64,000 nt of DNA from Mimosa pudica (lineage: Eukaryota > Streptophyta > Magnoliopsida > Fabales > Fabaceae). This document shows, in pieces, positions 38,101 to 48,648 of the stretch (within the stretch, counting starts at the first letter, position 1; every line of letters starts with the position of its first letter). Both the position numbers and the translations under genes were made by a program. A model generated the notes under the pieces. The model worked only from the letters and a program-made list of their open reading frames with translations, was not told the origin of the DNA and made no database searches. The DNA is taken from positions 4,421,790 to 4,485,789 of the forward strand of contig JAKELP010000009.1 of NCBI GenBank assembly GCA_029929735.1, given 5' to 3'.

Positions 38101-39004
38101 ATTTTTCTTGTAGGTACTGGATAGGCTAGACTTGTACTTGGCATGGAAATAGCACGAAACCTGCACCTCAAATACAAGAAAGAATTAGCAAAATGAGTGA
38201 AACCAAAGCCTAATATACTCCCTCCTTCTCTTGATATTTTCTAAATGTAAGACCAGCTAACACATTTTTGAAAATTCTAAGGAAGCTAAATAAGTTATTT
38301 ACTAATTGATTTGACAAATTCTTTTTCTAAAGTTCTAAACTAGTCAAGCTAACATATAATCTAATAATACACAAAATATGTTATTGTCTCATTTTATTTT
38401 GATTGATCTTTCCTAAAATGTAAACTAGGCCTTATAAGCTAACATCTAATAATACATAAAATATGTTATTGGCTCATTTGTTTTGCTTAATCTATCAAAG
38501 TCAAGTAGGCCTTATAAGCCATCATAATCTAATACTACACAAAACATGTCATTGGCTCATTTTGCTTACAAACGGAGGAAGTATAATAAACGTTATACAA
38601 TGCATAAGTCCATAAAAACTGACCGAGAAATAACACTTGGCAGATGGCACCCACAAATTAGAGCTGCCAGTATCAAAAATAACAGTGAACTTCTGAGGAG
38701 GAGTACCAATAGCTATTTCCCCAAAGTACTGAGCATCCATGTAATTCTTCAACCCAACAATATCAGAATCTGAAGGAGCATCTCCAAGAAAACCTTGGAA
38801 ATGATTCTTCCTAATGGAAGACCTTAATCCATGCCCCTCATTATTAGAGCCAAACCTAGCAGCAAGCCTATCATTTTCATCCAACTTAACTTTCTTCAAT
38901 CCAATCCTACGAAGCCCATCATTGGCATCTTTGCAGGAAGCCAAAGAAAGCAACAAGCTCGAGACACACAAACATAACAGCACCACATTCATCTTGTTTC
39001 CCAT
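35108..39004 (-). CDS. Vacuolar aspartic proteinase, phytepsin type, 13 coding exons
   Basis: Exons on the minus strand are 39004-38624, 38160-38100, 37855-37761, 37606-37494, 37411-37243, 37156-37117, 37006-36942, 36417-36304, 36198-36134, 36020-35864, 35774-35655, 35379-35291 and 35192-35108. All introns are GT-AG and the frame closes at 517 aa, within the usual phytepsin range. It is an A1-family endopeptidase made as a preproenzyme and sorted to the vacuole. It has a signal peptide (about residues 1-26, LLCLCVSSLLLSLAS), a prosegment with 'GLRRIGLKKVKLDEN', and catalytic DTGSSNLWVPS at 111-121 and DSGTSLIAGPT at 298-308. The plant-specific saposin-like insert runs from about 309 to 415 with its Cys residues and one N-glycosylation site (NQS). 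The C-terminus reads 'ILGDVFMGRYHTEFDFG...VGFAEAA'. Start ATG 39004 is supported by the signal peptide. Confidence 0.95.
38218..38581. mobile_element. Stowaway-like MITE (family D) in phytepsin intron 1
   Basis: The ends CTCCCTCCTTCTCTTGATAT and ...CTTACAAACGGAGGAAG are flanked by TA at 38216-38217 and 38582-38583. The interior repeats 'ataatctaataatacacaaa', 'atgttattggctcat' and 'aggccttataagc' two to three times. The right end lies 40 bases from the exon 1 donor. Confidence 0.75.
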
Positions 39005-39091
39005 TTCAAACTGATCAACCAAACACAGAATTTCAACACCAAATTAACAAAAACAACAACAAAAACATAAACCCAGGACCTAAATTACATA

Positions 39092-39345
39092 CTCCCTTCG
39101 TTCCTAAATATAACATCACTTTCACATTTCAAAATTTGTTCCTAAATATAAATATAAGATCACTTTCTATTTTTTTTTCACAACTTTTTCCCAAATTAAC
39201 CTCATAATATTTATCAACAATAAACAAACAAGAGAGGTAGAGTGGGGATAAAGATATATGATTTAGGTGAATTATTAATTGGTAATATCATGTGAAAATA
39301 ACTAACTTAACTAACGTCCTTAATCTAATCAAATTAGGAGAGGTA
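39092..39345. mobile_element. Stowaway-like MITE, family B copy 3, right end lost
   Basis: It begins CTCCCTTCGTTCCTAAATAT after TA. The interior matches 31270-31528 ('cttaatctaatcaaattagg'). The right terminal repeat is missing. It lies in the probable 5' UTR intron of the phytepsin gene. Confidence 0.75.
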
Positions 39346-39594
39346 ATGACTACATACATAAAGAAAAAAAAATGAGTAATTACAAAACCCAGAATCAAAA
39401 ATGAAAAAAGATTCAAACTTTAGAAAACCCTCTATAAAATAACACAAAAATTCAATCGATTATGTATCAAAAACAAAAACCCACATAAAATCAACGATCA
39501 TATCGAGAAATCATGCAGTAAAAATCTAAACAACAAAAAAAAAGCATGATAATATATATAAATATTTATAAATATGGAATAAAAACTTACAATG

Positions 39595-39720
39595 ATTTTT
39601 AGAGAAGGGAAGGTAAGGAAAGAAGAGAAAGAGAGAGGCTTTAATAGAGAAGAGGAGAGAGTGAGACAATGGCGTGATTCGTAAGAGAGAGAGAAGCGGA
39701 GGAATATTGAATGAGGACCG
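39595..39720 (-). other. Probable 5' UTR exon of the phytepsin gene
   Basis: On the minus strand a CT-rich stretch (CTCTCTCTTTCTCTTC) ends in a consensus donor, GTAAGT at 39594-39589. A matching acceptor (GGTTGATCAG) lies at 39011, just before the initiator ATG at 39004. This implies a 584-bp leader intron, a common arrangement in this family. The upstream edge is a guess. Confidence 0.55.
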
Positions 39721-40330
39721 TGCGATGAAAATGTGGGGAGATCTGGACCGTTAAAAATGGAGATGAAACTTTCTTTCTTTTGAGTATTTATTTATTTTTT
39801 TTATAACAGAAAATGGGAGGAGAGAGTGTGTAATGAAGTAATGGTTTCCTAAGATGGTGACACGTCTACCTCCACTTTCTGTTCTTTTTCGCCACTGCTT
39901 TAGGTGTACATCACAAAAGAGAACAGCAATGAATCATAAGTTTTTTTTGACAATGAATTATACTCTTAAGTTGTGTAAAAACAAAACAAATTATTACATC
40001 AAAATTAGAATTAGAATAGAGTATTGGTTGTTGGAATTAGATATTTAAGCTTTGAAAATAAAGTACTTACAATTTTCATGTTTATTACATTGCATAATCT
40101 ATCATTTTCATTTTTTTTTAGAATTGCATTCAGCTCTCAATTTAGACATTAATATTAAATAAATCTCAATATTTTGTTAATTGTTTTGAGTCATTTTTCT
40201 TGTAAACTGTGTCACTTTTATTTGTTATGAAGTGAGTATCTTGACAAAATCATGAACAAGGATGCAATTATCCCCTTTTTTGTTAAGTGTTTTTTTTCAT
40301 AAACACAGAACCAACTTTTTTAAAAACTTT

Positions 40331-40553
40331 CTATCTCCGATCCTAAATATAAGACCTAGTTGACTTTTTTGGAGAGATTAAGGTTGCGAAATAGGTTATT
40401 AAACCATGACATATTTGATATCTTTTTAGATTATCCATTAGTTTATAGATAAAATAAACTAGTCTAAGGGAAAAAATTAGGTAAATCAATTAATAATTAA
40501 CTTATTTTACTTTTTTAGTATTTTTCAAAAAAATCAACTAGGTCTTACATATG
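40331..40553. mobile_element. Stowaway-like MITE, family A copy 5, right end eroded
   Basis: The left end CTATCTCCGATCCTAAATAT and the interior 'gagagattaaggttgcgaaa' match copy 1. The copy fades out after 'caactaggtcttacat', with no right terminal repeat. Confidence 0.8.
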
Positions 40554-42428
40554 TTTTGAATACAGACAATTTCTTTTTCTTTTTTTTTATTACATCTAAG
40601 TGTGCTTTCTAAAATTACAAAATTGTGCTATTCTCTTATCATATTGTATGGTTTAAACCAATACCTTGTACGCATTTTATTTCTAGTAAATAAAATATAG
40701 ATATATTACTATAGAAATTAATTTACATATTAATTTTTTGTTAATTGTCTTTGTAATATTTGCGTCAAAGTCATCCCTGGATAGTTGGCGCATTGCATTT
40801 ATCATTATCATTATCAATATATAAATGCTAACGACCATGCCAGACGGAATTAATGTGAGGATAACGACAATATCTTAATTTAGGCCAAGGAGAAAGCTTA
40901 ATGCCTAAGACATGGAACTTTTAAAGTGACAGAATGAGACTGAGGCAGGTATTAAATATTCTTTTTTTTGATAAAAAGGTATTAAATATTCTAAAATTGG
41001 AAAAGGACACGTTACAGTCCAAACTATTATTTTTTATTAGGGAAATGTGAGTGCAGGAAGAATTAGACGCAGTCAAAATGAAAAGACAAAAGATGGAAAT
41101 CATTCTTTTCCTGCAATTTACACTCCCTCTCAGAACTCCCATTTTTTAAAACAAATTTGAAAACCCTGCCAATAAGTGAAACTCCAGGTTGCCTCCTAAT
41201 ATTTCTTATCTATGACTTGCCTTTCATATCCAAATACGCTCATCATCAACAATAATGTTAAGCCAAACTCGATCCTTCAATTTTTCCATCCAATAAACAA
41301 TCATGCTGGTATATATGCCTCCATGAATGTACGTATAATACTAAGTAACACTAAAAATCATTTACTACCTTCCAACATATAGTTATCTTGTAAATTCATG
41401 TCATATAAGGAAGATGGAAGTCCAATTTGATTAAGGTATTGTCATTTTTTAAATATTTAATATTTAAAATTAGGACGCTGCAATGATTTGGCTACACACA
41501 TATCCACATCTAATAATATGACTAATTAAAGAGATAGAGGGAGAGAAAGGGGAGGAATTAAGGAGGTGGCGTAAGAAGAAGAAGAAGGAAGGAATGTGGT
41601 GTGGGGGAAAGCATAAAACATAGAGTGCAAGGCACAACGTAGTCCAATTGGTAAAGGAATTCTCTTTCCATTGTTGCAAGCAATCTTCTTTGTTTCCTAT
41701 GTTATCCAATTCCCCTTCACTCCTTCCTTTCTATGTATCCCAACTACCAGTCCTTCACTTACTCTCATCTAATATTCATCACTCTTACTTACTATTCTCC
41801 TCTCCTCTTTTCCCTCCCATGTTATATCTTCTTATCATGCTTTGTTTAGAGTGTTTCATTCGCTTACCTAGCTACTTGCCACCACCTACACGTTTTGCCC
41901 CATTTCAATATCACTCATCAGTCGCTCCCTTTCACTATCTATCACAATTCACACATCAATTTCTTTCCTTTACATTTCTACCTTCCTTTTTCTTCCTCTC
42001 TCCTTACTATCCTCCATTGTCTACTTTCTATTGCTTCTCCTTCCTCACTACCTCACTGCCGAGAGTTATGTTTAAGATTATTGCTTATACACACACATAA
42101 AAATCAATCGTTGTTTATTATGTGCACTATAATACCTATGGATAAAAATCTCCTTACGTTAACTTGGATTAAAGGTCTGTTTTATAGATTATAGAAATAA
42201 TTTATGGAGAAAGCTGAAAAAAATCTTTTGGATAATAGATTTTAGAATATTAAATTTTATGAGAAAATAGCTTTTTTATAAAATTAGAGTGTCTTGATGA
42301 TTACTATGAGAATAAGAGTAGCTTTTTTATGTGTAAATTACTGAAAAAAGTCTTAAGGTTAATGTGTTAGGAAATAGAGAGAATAAGAATAATTTTGGTA
42401 TATCATTATGACATATGTAATGATTGTA
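40554..42428. other. Intergenic DNA, no gene recognised
   Basis: A pyrimidine-rich stretch at about 41650-42100 is open in two frames but encodes only Ser/Leu/Phe/Pro-rich low-complexity sequence. No domain or splice logic was seen. Confidence 0.5.
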
Positions 42429-42717
42429 CTCCTTCCGGTCCTTATTATAAGCCACAAATTAATTTTTCTCATATACTAATAAAATTGATTAAATGCATTC
42501 AATTTGTCCTAAAATTCAAGTAATTTCCAATACTACTCCCAATAATTGCACTTATTTCCAAAACTATTAACTATCACTCTCTTCAACTACCCCAATTAAT
42601 TAAATTTTAGTATATATGGAAAAAAATAATTAATGTACATTAGAAAACATGATATGACTTATAAAAAGAACCAAGAAAAATTGATAGTTAGTTACTCATA
42701 ATAAGGACCGGAGGGAG
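42429..42717. mobile_element. Stowaway-like MITE, family C, intact
   Basis: The 289-bp element starts CTCCTTCCGGTCCTTATTAT and ends AATAAGGACCGGAGGGAG, flanked by TA at 42427-42428 and 42718-42719. A truncated relative is at 7878-8089. Confidence 0.9.
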
Positions 42718-43477
42718 TATAATTTTTCTCGAATTTCGTATAGAAGAATAAAACTGTATCTTTTTCAAAACCTAGGTTTGGTGGACAAAATCTAGGTTTG
42801 ATTTGAAAAATGGCTTTTCTCATGGAGTATTTGGATGATTTTATTTAAACTTAGGTTTAAACTTGTTGGAAATTCTAATTTGACCATAGGAATATAATGA
42901 CAATTGTAACGTACTTAAAAAGAAAGGGCCGCTACGCTATCAAAAAAAAAAGAAAGGGCCGCTCTTGGTCCAACTCCATGTCCACTAACATTGATTAAAA
43001 TGTAAACTTTGTGGTCAATAAAATACTTGTATTCAAAGCAAATTAATTAAATTATTATAATGTGAAGTTTTTTAAAGGCCTATATTGTAAATATTTATTC
43101 AAAAGTTTTTTTCGAGAACTTAATATGTCTTTTGAAAGCTCAGGCCTAAGCCAGAAAAAAACTAGGTTACCCAATTTTCATTTTCTTATTTCAGACTTAT
43201 GCCTATTTAACAAAAGTTTGGTCTGACCTGACTCATTTTCACCCCTACCTGCCACATCACCACATCATGGCCATCTTCATCACATCATCAACGACAAAAT
43301 GAAATTTGCATACAAAATTTCACATGATGAGTGCAATACAAATCAGCATACAAGTTAAGCAACTACAAATAACCACACAATAGAACAGAAAAACGAAATT
43401 GATTCTATGCACTTATTAAATAGAAGAAAATGCATCAAACAAATGAAGGGTAATAAGCAAATTAAGAAGGTAGAGAG

Positions 43478-43698
43478 ATACTTGAGGGAAGAAGTTGACG
43501 ACATCGAAGCTCTGAGCGATAGATAGCGAACAATCACTAAAGAGCTTCACATTTTCCAAAATCGAACTTGCTATCGAGTAAGGAAGTGATATTCACATCC
43601 TCGGGATCATCATAGAGATGAGCGTTTGTACCGATTTAGAACATCAATATTGGGCTTTTGCGTAGAGATTTTGTGGTTGCCCCAAATTGTGGGAACAT
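43478..43698 (-). pseudogene. AP-3 complex beta-subunit (AP3B) first-exon fragment
   Basis: Read on the minus strand from an ATG at 43698, the translation matches the start of plant AP-3 beta adaptins: 'MFPQFGATTKSLRKSPILMF', a stop, then 'IGTNAHLYDDPEDVN', 'SLLDSKFDFGKCEAL', another stop, and in a shifted frame 'IAQSFDVVNFFPQ'. The match ends at a CAA/GTATCT boundary that looks like the original exon-intron junction, so intron DNA is probably included down to about 43350. Two stops and a frameshift make it non-functional. AP-3 beta is normally over 1000 residues and sorts cargo to the vacuole. Confidence 0.8.
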
Positions 43699-44065
43699 GA
43701 TTTTGCGGCCTCATTTGGTATGGGATTTACTGATTTAGGAGGAAATGATTGCGTGAGATTATAGCCGGTCAAACAAAAAGAGGCTTGATACAAAATTATT
43801 ATTGTATAATTTTCTGAAACTTATTGTATAGCTAACTATATTATTCAAATTATTTGCGCTGACATTATTCACTGGCCTAGCCCACAAACCCATTTTTGTT
43901 CATTCTAGCTTGTTCAAGGAAAGATCTTGCTAGTGCAATCAAACACATATGGGCTGATCAATATTTTTATTGGTTGGCCCATTATAGCGAAGGAAATGGA
44001 AATTCCGTAACTTAATAATGTATGCCATTTTGTTTTAGGTGTATTTTTTCTTTCAAAGAAGTTAA

Positions 44066-44405
44066 GGGAAAATTCCAAATAAGTCCCTCTGAATATCCAA
44101 AAGGACAATTAAGGAACCTAAACTTCCAAAAGGACCATGAAGGAACCAGTGCCTATCTGTCATTTTAAAATTTAGCGAAAAGACAAAATTGCTTCAATCC
44201 TAAAACGCAAATTCCTACCTCACCCTAAACTCACCCTAATACCCACCATCTTCTCGCAATTTGTGTTTTAGGATAGGGGCAATTTAGTCTTTTCGCTAAA
44301 TTTTAAAATGACAGATAGGTATTGGTTCCTTCATGGTCCTTTTGGAAATTTAGGTATCTTAATTGTCCTTTTGGATATTCGGAGGGACTTATTTGGTATT
44401 TTCCC
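44066..44405. mobile_element. Mutator-like foldback MITE, copy 1
   Basis: Almost the whole 340 bp is two inverted arms: GGGAAAATTCCAAATAAGTC...GACTTATTTGGTATTTTCCC. The arms include 'gaatatccaaaaggacaatt' and 'cattttaaaatttagcgaaa'. It is flanked by a near-perfect 9-bp duplication (agaagttaa / aaaagttaa), the size typical of MULEs. There is no coding capacity. Confidence 0.85.
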
Positions 44406-44597
44406 AAAAGTTAAAGCATACTTTTAGTCTCTTATATTTGCATTAAATTTATTTTAATCTCTTAAATTTGAAAAGTACACTTTTAATCTTTTTTGTTAAC
44501 TTTTATTTTATTTGATGTAAATTAAAAGGCTATCTTTGAAAATCTAACTGGAATCTTTTAGTTAAATTCTTATAAAAAATGGTTAAGTTTTGAAATA

Positions 44598-44936
44598 GGG
44601 AAAATGTCATTTAAATCCCTCCGAATATACAAAAGGACAATTCAGGAACTCAAACTTCCAAAAGGACCATGAAAGAACTAGGACCTAGTTGACATTTTAA
44701 AATTGTGTGAAAAGACAAAATTGCCCTAATCATAAAACAGAAATTACTAACCACCCTTACTCCCACCATTTTCAATAGGGTGGTTAGTAATTTCTATTTT
44801 ATGATTAGGGCAATTTTGTCTTTTCACACAATTTTAAAATGTCAACTAGGTCCTAGTTCCTTCAGGGTCCTTTTGGAAGTTTGAGTTCCTGAATTGTCCT
44901 TTTGTATATTCGGAGGGATTTAAATGGCATTTTCCC
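44598..44936. mobile_element. Mutator-like foldback MITE, copy 2
   Basis: This is the same family as the element 190 bp to the left, with terminal GGGAAAATGTCATTTAAATC and its inverse and a short loop near 44770. The 9-bp flanks tttgaaata / tttaaaata match at 8 of 9 positions. The flanks differ from those of copy 1, so the two inserted independently. Confidence 0.87.
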
Positions 44937-46954
44937 TTTAAAATATATCAATAAGTATCAGAAATAATTGAAAGTTAAATTAGTTTTATCAAAATTTATA
45001 TACAAATTCATCGTTTAAATAAAAAGTAATGGTGCTAATTAAGAAAGATAAGAAGTAATTGTGAAAAACTTAAAGGACCAAAAGTAGACTTGATGTTAAG
45101 ATAAGAGACCGAAAGTTTACTTAAGTCTTTCGAAAATTCACGGGAGAAACTTCATACTTGGATATAGCTCAAAAATAGGATGGTTAGTCCCAATAGATTC
45201 CACATTGAAACCATTTTCTCTCAAAAGCTTTTTGCTTCATAAATGTCTTAGTAGTTTCATGTGTGTGTTTGTGTATTGTGCCCTACTCTGCTATTAAATT
45301 AATGTAAAATGTTAAAAAATTGACATTAACGGATAATATTAGTAAATGCTAAAATCGTTCCCCACAGGCCCAAAGTTCTTTACTAGGCATGCATGTATTT
45401 ATTGTATTTCCTTCAATTGAATTTATCTCAGTAAAAGATCTAGTTTAATTTACAAATTGCACCGTAAATTATATCACACATGCATATTAAGAAACAAAAA
45501 TAGTATATGAGTTATCAAAACTTTTGTATGAGTGATCAGCAGCAAGTATAAGAAGTAATTGATTTGTAAAGTGGTGATATACTGTTTGTTTAGTTTTTAA
45601 TTTGTAAGTGAATGTAGAATGAGTTCGCGAAAAATTTGTGTTTTATGTTTTATGTTTGGGTGCGCGCGCTGAAAAAAAATACTCAACATAAGGAGTAAAA
45701 CTAAAGTTACTTCAGAAGTGACTGAAAACCAATTTTTAATATTAACATGTTACTGAAATCGAAGTTCAAAAATCAACAGAGTATATTATATTTTTATCAA
45801 CCTTTATCTTTTTCAAATAATAAAAATTTATGTGGATTACATTTTCACCTCCAAAAGCTTTCGTAAACATTACAAATGGATATTTGTAAAAGGATTATTA
45901 AGAGTTCAAAATTAAAATGGATGTAATAAACACACCAAGGGTCAATTTAGAGGCGGTGCTTTGGTTCAATGAATGTTGAAGGAAATAAAAGGGAGAGACT
46001 TAATTAATAGCTTCACGAGGCAGATCGAAGTGAGTGAATATTATTTTTGCTCACATGCATGCACTACCATCAACAAGTTATAATTAAAAGTTGCAGGCTC
46101 TTCTTTTGATTTCCTAAATTTGTTCTTCCCCTTTTGCATTTCTTCTATTCTACTTTTCGGGCTTTGGTGTCTACGTCTACATGGAATTGGTTGGCCGGAG
46201 GGATAAGAATGGCGGCCTGGAACTTCATTTTTCTACAATTTCATTAACGCTAAAAAAGATTATTATTAAATCTCGTGAATACACCTAGCATTGAAGATAT
46301 GATAAAGATTTCATTTGAAAAGAATAAAAGGGTTTTGTTTTTTGACTATAAAAGAATGAAAGAGATACTAGTATATATTTATTGGTTATTTAAATGTACA
46401 CACAATTTTTTATGAAATGTACATACAATTCTAGTTTAGTCTTCTATGTTCACAAAGTATTAATATACATATAGCATTTTAACACGGTTAGTTTTATTAA
46501 ACTGTTAACTCAACAAACTCAAATGGTGTATGTCATTGTACTTAAATATACTGAAATATGTTTAAAATCTGATTATTTGACATATTCTTAATTAAATGCA
46601 AGTGTGTGTGTGCACTGTCAGCATTTAATAATATAATTGGTTTTAAATTTGTTGTGCGATTAGGAATTTTTTTGAAATAAAATTATGAATATTGAGATTA
46701 TGTAGGGTTGAAATTACGCTTAATATATACTGATAGAGATTAAACTGATATTGGCCTAAATCTAAAATTTTAAATATATACTCTAACACAAAGGCCAAAA
46801 TTGACTGAAATAAAGATATATAGGAGTAGTTAACAGATTAACATCTCAAAAGGCCTTTTGTATTAGTCAACAAATTAAAATAAGCAGTTGAACTTGAAAA
46901 GAGTAACATAATTGAACGCCACCACCTCCAATATATACCAACATCTAAGACCAA
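44937..46954. other. AT-rich intergenic DNA, no gene seen
   Basis: No ORF with recognisable homology and no clear repeat boundaries were found. Confidence 0.55.
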
Positions 46955-46970
46955 GACATGAATGTGGTGG

Positions 46971-47110
46971 GGGTGCGATAGCACTAATGCACTGGATCCC
47001 ATCAGAACTCCGCAGTTAAGCGTGTTTGGGCGAGAGTAGTACTAGGATGGGTGACCTCCTGTGAAGTTCTCGTGTTGCACCCCTTTATGAAGTTGTAATA
47101 AAAAAAAAGA
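46971..47110 (+). mobile_element. 5S rRNA-derived retrocopy with target duplication
   Basis: Positions 46971-47083 are a near-complete plant 5S rRNA sequence starting exactly at the mature 5' end (GGGTGCGAT) and ending GTTGCACCCC. About 6 bases are missing near position 10 and there are a few substitutions. The internal promoter blocks (AGTTAAGCGTG..., GGATGGGTGACC) are kept. A further 18 bases (tttatgaagttgtaataa) and an A8-A9 tail follow. The insert is bounded by a perfect 16-bp direct repeat, GACATGAATGTGGTGG, at 46955-46970 and 47111-47126. Exact 5' end, A tail and long target duplication are the marks of LINE-mediated retroposition. It is not a member of a 5S array. Confidence 0.9.
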
Positions 47111-47126
47111 GACATGAATGTGGTGG

Positions 47127-48029
47127 AAGAAAAATAACTAACGCAGTACACCTGCGATAAATTGCTTCTTCCAACTCTTTTTTATTGTATTAGTCTATTA
47201 AGAAATGTGAAATCTTTTGAAATATATGAAAGTCAATAAATGCATATCATATCATATCATATCTTCTTTGTTAATATATATCAGATTACATGGATCTGCA
47301 TAGCAGAGAATAATTTTTAAAAAGAAGTAGTGTCATTTTTACAAGCAATGGTTTCAATAAATGTGATTAGGCTAATTTTCAAAGTTTGTCATAAGTTGTC
47401 AATAAATTCAATTTTGATGAGTCTTCTACCTTCACATGCAATCACATGAAGCTATTCACAGGCAATGCTTTTTTAATCAGAAATCTCAGTTATCATCTAC
47501 TGTTTATTATCTGTTCACGCGTATAAAAAAATAGTATCAGTGAAAAGGTCGTATTTCCGTACCTCCATTTACATTTTTTTCTACAAATATACCTGCATTT
47601 ACATTAATTGGTTTGGTGTTTTCTACTAAAATGAACTCGATCGAATATATATACGCCCTGATTTTGTTCACCATAACTGATTAGTTGTGTTTTTATTTCG
47701 CCCTCACACACACATTTTAACAAAAAAATATTTCAGAAGTGAGAGTAAATAATTATGTCTAGAAACATCATAATGTTAGGTTTTTTTTTTTTTGACCAAT
47801 ATCATAATGTTAGGTTAACTTTTGAAGAGATATGGTCTATGAGCAAGCTCCGAAAATTACATTTGTGATGATCAAAGCTACGAAATGGCAAGGTTTTTAG
47901 TTTTTCTCGATAGTTTAAGCTTTGAACTTGTGGCTCCCTTGTGACTCTCTTGGTGTTAATGGCTACGTCAAAAAGAATGAAAAATCTCGAAACAAAATTA
48001 CAGTGCACAGGCTTATAAAGTATACCTAC
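47127..48029. other. AT-rich intergenic DNA, no gene seen
   Basis: The open frame at 47802-48008 (minus) has no recognisable domain. Nothing else is evident up to the retrotransposon edge. Confidence 0.55.
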
Positions 48030-48588
48030 TGTAGTGGCCCGTTGCCTGTTCCGTTCTCTTTCTCTCTCTCTCTGTCAATTTGAATTTCAAAAACTCCTCA
48101 ACACGTGGCAACCCTGAAGTAAAACCAGATCACTTTGCCAACGACTTGTATGGTTGTCTGCCTAGGTTGTTACCAGAATTCATACCAGAGCCGAGCCCAA
48201 CCCGTTTGGCCCACAGAATGTGGCCCAGGTCCACATGGACGTAGAAGATCACCACCAATTTAGTGGGAAGTTGTTTCTAAGTAACAGGAGATAAGATCGT
48301 GAGAGGTGGGGAGTACCCGTCATGACACGTGGACAGGTCTCGCTAAGCACTAGAACGCACGATCCCGGAACATGTGTGATGGCAGTTATTCCAGATGTAG
48401 TTTAGTTTAAATAAGTTGTTTTTCAATTCATCCTGTTCATGTTGTGTTTTCTGTTCAAGAAGTACATCTTGTAAACTCTCTCTCATTTAATTAATATTAA
48501 GAAGTAATTTCCAGATTACCTTTTATTGTGATTGGATTGTTCTTCATTTAATTAGTATTGTTTTAAGAAGATATTTTAGGGCATTACA
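48030..48588 (+). repeat. 5' LTR of the Tat element (left edge provisional)
   Basis: The right edge is set by ...GCATTACA directly before the primer-binding region. The left edge at TGTAGTGGCCC is chosen as a TG start pairing with the CA end. It cannot be confirmed because the 3' LTR is not in the window. Confidence 0.6.
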
Positions 48589-48608
48589 TTTGGCGCCGAC
48601 CGTGGGGC
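48589..48608 (+). other. Primer-binding region of the Tat element
   Basis: TTTGGCGCCGACCGTGGGGC immediately follows the LTR. TGGCGCC...GTGGGG is the form found after 5' LTRs of Tat-type elements. Confidence 0.75.
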
Positions 48609-48648
48609 GAAATTCATTTTTCTTCTCGTTATCTTGCAATCCCAGACC

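Noticed and set aside
41630..41700. tRNA-like box A (tagtccaattggtaaag)
   Set aside because: No matching box B, no acceptor stem and no cloverleaf could be drawn.
41648..42194. Two overlapping plus-strand ORFs of 99-150 residues
   Set aside because: They are created by a long pyrimidine-rich stretch; the composition is low complexity and no homology is recognisable.
46971..47083. Functional 5S rRNA gene
   Set aside because: It is single, lacks about 6 bases near its 5' end, has no T-run terminator directly after it, and is flanked by a target duplication with an A tail.
46955..47126. Cassandra TRIM LTR carrying 5S
   Set aside because: The insert is only 140 bp, has no TG...CA ends, ends in an A tail and has a 16-bp rather than 5-bp duplication.
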